Of a stretch of DNA of 60,524 nucleotides, positions 57,962 to 60,524 are shown in pieces. How positions within the stretch are numbered: position 1 is the stretch's first letter; each line of letters begins with the position of its first letter. The notes beneath the pieces were generated by a model. The model had not been told where the DNA came from. It did no database searches and saw nothing but the letters and a program-made list of their open reading frames with translations. The translations under genes were made by a program, and so were the position numbers. Source of the DNA: Clostridiaceae bacterium UBA6085 (GTDB lineage: Bacteria > Bacillota > Clostridia > Clostridiales > Clostridiaceae); the NCBI GenBank assembly GCA_002428605.1, contig DIXH01000088.1:1-60524 (forward strand), read 5' to 3'.

Positions 57962-59950
57962 ATGAACGGGGGAGTTACAGACAGGGTCTGCACTAAAGAA
58001 AGGGACATTGATTACCTTACGCTGCTTGCAAAGCAGTATCCTTCAATAAGCGCTGCAACTACTGAAATAGTGAACCTGCAGGCTATTCTTGACCTTCCGA
58101 AGGGCACCGAGCATTTCATATCTGATGTCCATGGGGAGTACGAGTCCTTCAGGCATGTGCTGAAGAACGCTTCAGGAGTCGTAAAGACAAAGATCAATGA
58201 GATCTTCGGGAATGCACTGCGTGAAAGTGAAAAGCAGGACCTTGCGACACTCATATACTATCCTGAGGAGAAGCTGGACCAGATCGATATCAGCGAAAGG
58301 GAGATGAAGGACTGGTATATAACAGCCCTTTACAGGCTGATACAGGTTGCAAAGAGGGTATCCTCCAAGTATACGAGGTCGAAGGTCAGGAAGGCATTCC
58401 CGCCAGAGTTCGCATATATCCTGGAGGAGCTTATCAACGAGAGCGAGGACAGGATAAACAAGCAGGAATACTACAACAGGATAATAGAGACCATTGTGGA
58501 GCTAGACAGGGCGAAGGCATTCATTGTCGCCATATCAAACCTGATACAGAGGCTTTCCATAGACAGACTGCACATCATCGGGGACGTGTTTGACAGGGGA
58601 CCTGGTGCCGACATAATCATGGATACGCTCAATTCCTACCACGCGATGGATTTCCAGTGGGGGAACCACGACATAATCTGGATGGGAGCGGCAGCCGGAA
58701 GTCCTGCACTCATATGCAACGTGATAAGGATAACCGCAAGATATGACAACCTTACTATCCTTGAGGACAGATATGGGATCAACCTTCTGCCTCTTGCAAG
58801 GTTTGCTTCGGAACAATACAGTGGACATGACCTCAAGCCGTTCTGGCCCAAGGGTACGGAATCTCTGGCAAAGAGCCAGAAGGAGCTTGAGATGACAGCC
58901 CTCATGCACAAGGCCATTTTCATAATACAGATGAAGCTTGAAGGTCAGCTCATATACAGGCATCCTGAATATGGGATGAATGACAGGATGATACTTGATG
59001 TCATTGACTACGAGAAGGGGACTCTCATGGTTGACGGCAAGGAGTACAAGCTCAGCAGCTGTGACTTTCCTACAATTGACCCCAAGAATCCTTTCCTGCT
59101 AACTGACGAGGAAAAGGACCTCATGGAGAGGCTTAGGAATTCCTTCCAGAATTCTTACAGGCTCAACGAACATATGAGGATACTGTATTCCAAGGGGAGC
59201 ATGTACCTCGTGTTCAATTCGAATCTTCTTATACATGGCTGCGTTCCGATGAACAGCGACGGAACCTTCATGCCTGTAAATATCGATGGAGAGGAATGTG
59301 TCGGAAGGGATGCCATGGACAGGCTCGAAAGGCTGGCAAGGCAGGGTTATTATGACAATGACCCGATCAGGAGGGAAGCAGGGCAGGATGCCATGTGGTA
59401 TCTCTGGTGCGGACCTGCATCGCCACTCTTCGCTAAGAGCAAGATGGCTACCTTCGAGAGATATTTCCTGGATGAGAAGGAAACCCACAAGGAAGTTAAC
59501 AACGCCTATTACACAAACAGGGACAATGTGGAATGGATCGAGAAGATCCTCGAGGATTTTGACCTTGACCCCAATACATCACATATGGTAAATGGCCATG
59601 TACCGGTGAAGGTCGTAAAGGGTGAAAGCCCCATAAAGGCCAACGGCAAGCTCCTGGTAATTGATGGAGGCTTCTCCAAGGCTTACCAGAAGGAAACCGG
59701 GATCGCTGGCTATACGCTCATTTACAATTCCCACGGCCTGAAGCTTGTAAGCCATGAACCTTTCGAGTCAACAGCAAAAGCGATCGAGGAGGGAATGGAC
59801 ATAGTATCCACCATGGTTGTACTGGAGAATCTCAGGGACAGGCGAAGGGTATCTGATACAGATATAGGAAAGGAGCTGAAGCTGCAGGTAGAGGACCTGC
59901 TGCAGCTGGTAACCGCCTACAGGAAGGGCTATATAATAGAGAAAAAGTAG
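57962..59950 (+). CDS. fbp: fructose-1,6-bisphosphatase, class III
   Basis: 662 residues, full length for the Bacillota class III enzyme (~640-670). It makes fructose-6-phosphate in gluconeogenesis. The metallophosphatase core is complete: SDVHGEYESF, HIIGDVFDRGPGAD and WGNHDIIWMGAAAG; a later VNGHVPVKVVKGE closes the metal site. Start ATG 57962 follows GGAGATGG; ATG 57923 is in frame upstream but has no site. A strong terminator follows. Confidence 0.96.
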   Translation: MNGGVTDRVCTKERDIDYLTLLAKQYPSISAATTEIVNLQAILDLPKGTEHFISDVHGEYESFRHVLKNASGVVKTKINEIFGNALRESEKQDLATLIYYPEEKLDQIDISEREMKDWYITALYRLIQVAKRVSSKYTRSKVRKAFPPEFAYILEELINESEDRINKQEYYNRIIETIVELDRAKAFIVAISNLIQRLSIDRLHIIGDVFDRGPGADIIMDTLNSYHAMDFQWGNHDIIWMGAAAGSPALICNVIRITARYDNLTILEDRYGINLLPLARFASEQYSGHDLKPFWPKGTESLAKSQKELEMTALMHKAIFIIQMKLEGQLIYRHPEYGMNDRMILDVIDYEKGTLMVDGKEYKLSSCDFPTIDPKNPFLLTDEEKDLMERLRNSFQNSYRLNEHMRILYSKGSMYLVFNSNLLIHGCVPMNSDGTFMPVNIDGEECVGRDAMDRLERLARQGYYDNDPIRREAGQDAMWYLWCGPASPLFAKSKMATFERYFLDEKETHKEVNNAYYTNRDNVEWIEKILEDFDLDPNTSHMVNGHVPVKVVKGESPIKANGKLLVIDGGFSKAYQKETGIAGYTLIYNSHGLKLVSHEPFESTAKAIEEGMDIVSTMVVLENLRDRRRVSDTDIGKELKLQVEDLLQLVTAYRKGYIIEKK

Positions 59951-59954
59951 AAGG

Positions 59955-59988
59955 AAGGGTGTCGTTTTTGCGACACCCTTATCTTTTT
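59955..59988 (+). terminator. rho-independent terminator of fbp
   Basis: AAGGGTGTCG / CGACACCCTT perfect 10-bp stem with a 6-base loop, followed by T-rich bases. Confidence 0.9.
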
Positions 59989-60102
59989 CACATCCTCGCT
60001 ATTTCAATGACACCATGCAATTTATGATATCGTGTGATATGATCAATATAATTAAAGCAATAACTTTATGTTTAAAATACTAATGCTACAGGAGGTATTC
60101 TG

Positions 60103-60492
60103 ATGCTCGGGAAACGGTTTATCTTTATTTATTCCCTTGTTTGGGTCATCACGGGTATATTGCTAATCGCTGCAGATAGTATCGATTGGCTGAAGGGTTC
60201 ACCGGTTTTCAGGTACCTGGCTATACCAGCTATTGTAATAGCAATGGCGTATTATGCTGTAAAGCAGATACCTGCGATAAATGATGTGAAGGCAGGTAGA
60301 GCGAAGACTGCAATCATTGTTATAGGCAGTTCACTGGCATATACGCTGCTTAGGGGAATGATTCCGGACGGCTTTCTTCCAGACTCAATACTTGTTGAAC
60401 TTCTGCTTAAGTATCTGTATTCGCTGGCACTTCTCTATATCATAGTAAAGTCGAATGTTTCTGAAGGGGCAGGTGTTAAGGGTAATGAATAG
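60103..60492 (+). CDS. small membrane protein of unknown function
   Basis: 129 residues with four hydrophobic segments (about 7-26, 36-52, 68-83, 95-113), a charged loop (KQIPAINDVKAGRAK) between the second and third, and a hydrophilic tail. No family was recognised. Start ATG 60103 follows AGGAGGT. It stands alone between the fbp terminator and the window end, so its operon context is unknown. Confidence 0.75.
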   Translation: MLGKRFIFIYSLVWVITGILLIAADSIDWLKGSPVFRYLAIPAIVIAMAYYAVKQIPAINDVKAGRAKTAIIVIGSSLAYTLLRGMIPDGFLPDSILVELLLKYLYSLALLYIIVKSNVSEGAGVKGNE

Positions 60493-60524
60493 ACATGATA
60501 AAAGGTGCTGTTGCAAAATAGCGC

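Noticed and set aside
1..60524. tRNA, rRNA, CRISPR arrays, insertion sequences, prophage genes
   Set aside because: No cloverleaf, rRNA-like stretch, regularly spaced repeat, transposase or phage structural protein was recognised on either strand.

Overview
The window reads as chromosomal DNA of an anaerobic, moderately low-GC member of the Bacillota, most likely class Clostridia. Reasons: strong AGGAGG-type ribosome binding sites with frequent TTG and GTG starts; ferredoxin-linked 2-oxoacid oxidoreductase; two butyrate kinase/phosphotransbutyrylase pairs; class III fructose bisphosphatase; a GlcT/PtsG-type glucose PTS; Fe-S aldo/keto reductase; many cobalamin-type radical SAM enzymes. No rRNA, tRNA, CRISPR array, insertion sequence or phage gene was seen. 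The species was not identified.

Layout. 1-6.4 kb: PrpR-type sigma-54 activator, 14-TM MFS exporter, zinc-free MDR oxidoreductase, a two-gene Fic module, a DsrE-like protein. 6.7-11.6 kb: NADAR protein, SNF2 helicase, SWIM zinc-finger protein and RQC-minor DNA-binding protein, tightly packed. 11.8-12.9 kb: a graveyard of cupin, SDR and 3-hydroxyacyl-CoA dehydrogenase remnants behind a sigma-54-like promoter that has lost its key GG. 13.1-15.6 kb: FNR-box-preceded operon of a shortened hemerythrin-like protein, a CPG-motif P1B ATPase and a separate HMA chaperone. 15.7-21.7 kb: small membrane protein, SOUL protein, TudS-like DUF523/DUF1722 protein, DUF234 ATPase, PadR/DUF2812 pair, and a deletion scar joining a LysR remnant to an apgM remnant.

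21.8-30.8 kb is a coherent energy module. A TRAP carboxylate importer, a four-subunit 2-oxoacid:ferredoxin oxidoreductase, phosphotransbutyrylase and butyrate kinase surround a cysteine-rich Crp/Fnr regulator. Together they could take up a 2-oxoacid (or its precursor), decarboxylate it to acyl-CoA and reduced ferredoxin, and make ATP from the acyl phosphate.

30.8-35 kb: a MerR regulator with two matching 19-bp-spacer promoters, one before flavodoxin-merR and one before an Fe-S aldo/keto reductase; between them lies a divergent class 1 isoprenoid-synthase-fold protein. 35.1-43.6 kb is the most novel part: one seven-gene operon with two GNAT-fold transferases, four radical SAM proteins with a cobalamin-domain-like N-terminus and a SAM methyltransferase, preceded by two copies of an 18-bp palindrome. 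It looks like a biosynthetic or modification pathway of unknown product.

43.7-48.8 kb: tartrate/D-malate-type dehydrogenase, CcdA/TlpA thiol pair, a coiled-coil lipoprotein, and a second sigma-54 activator. 48.87-53.1 kb: a well-conserved -24/-12 promoter leads into a beta-keto-acid catabolic operon in which the BKACE gene (TAG) and the dehydrogenase gene (TGA) each carry one in-frame stop and an SDR is reduced to its C-terminus, while a divergent butyrate kinase and a phosphotransbutyrylase remain open. 53.2-60.5 kb: ptsG with its GlcT antiterminator and leader hairpin, DUF1361 protein, arsC-arsD-like pair, fbp, and a small membrane protein.
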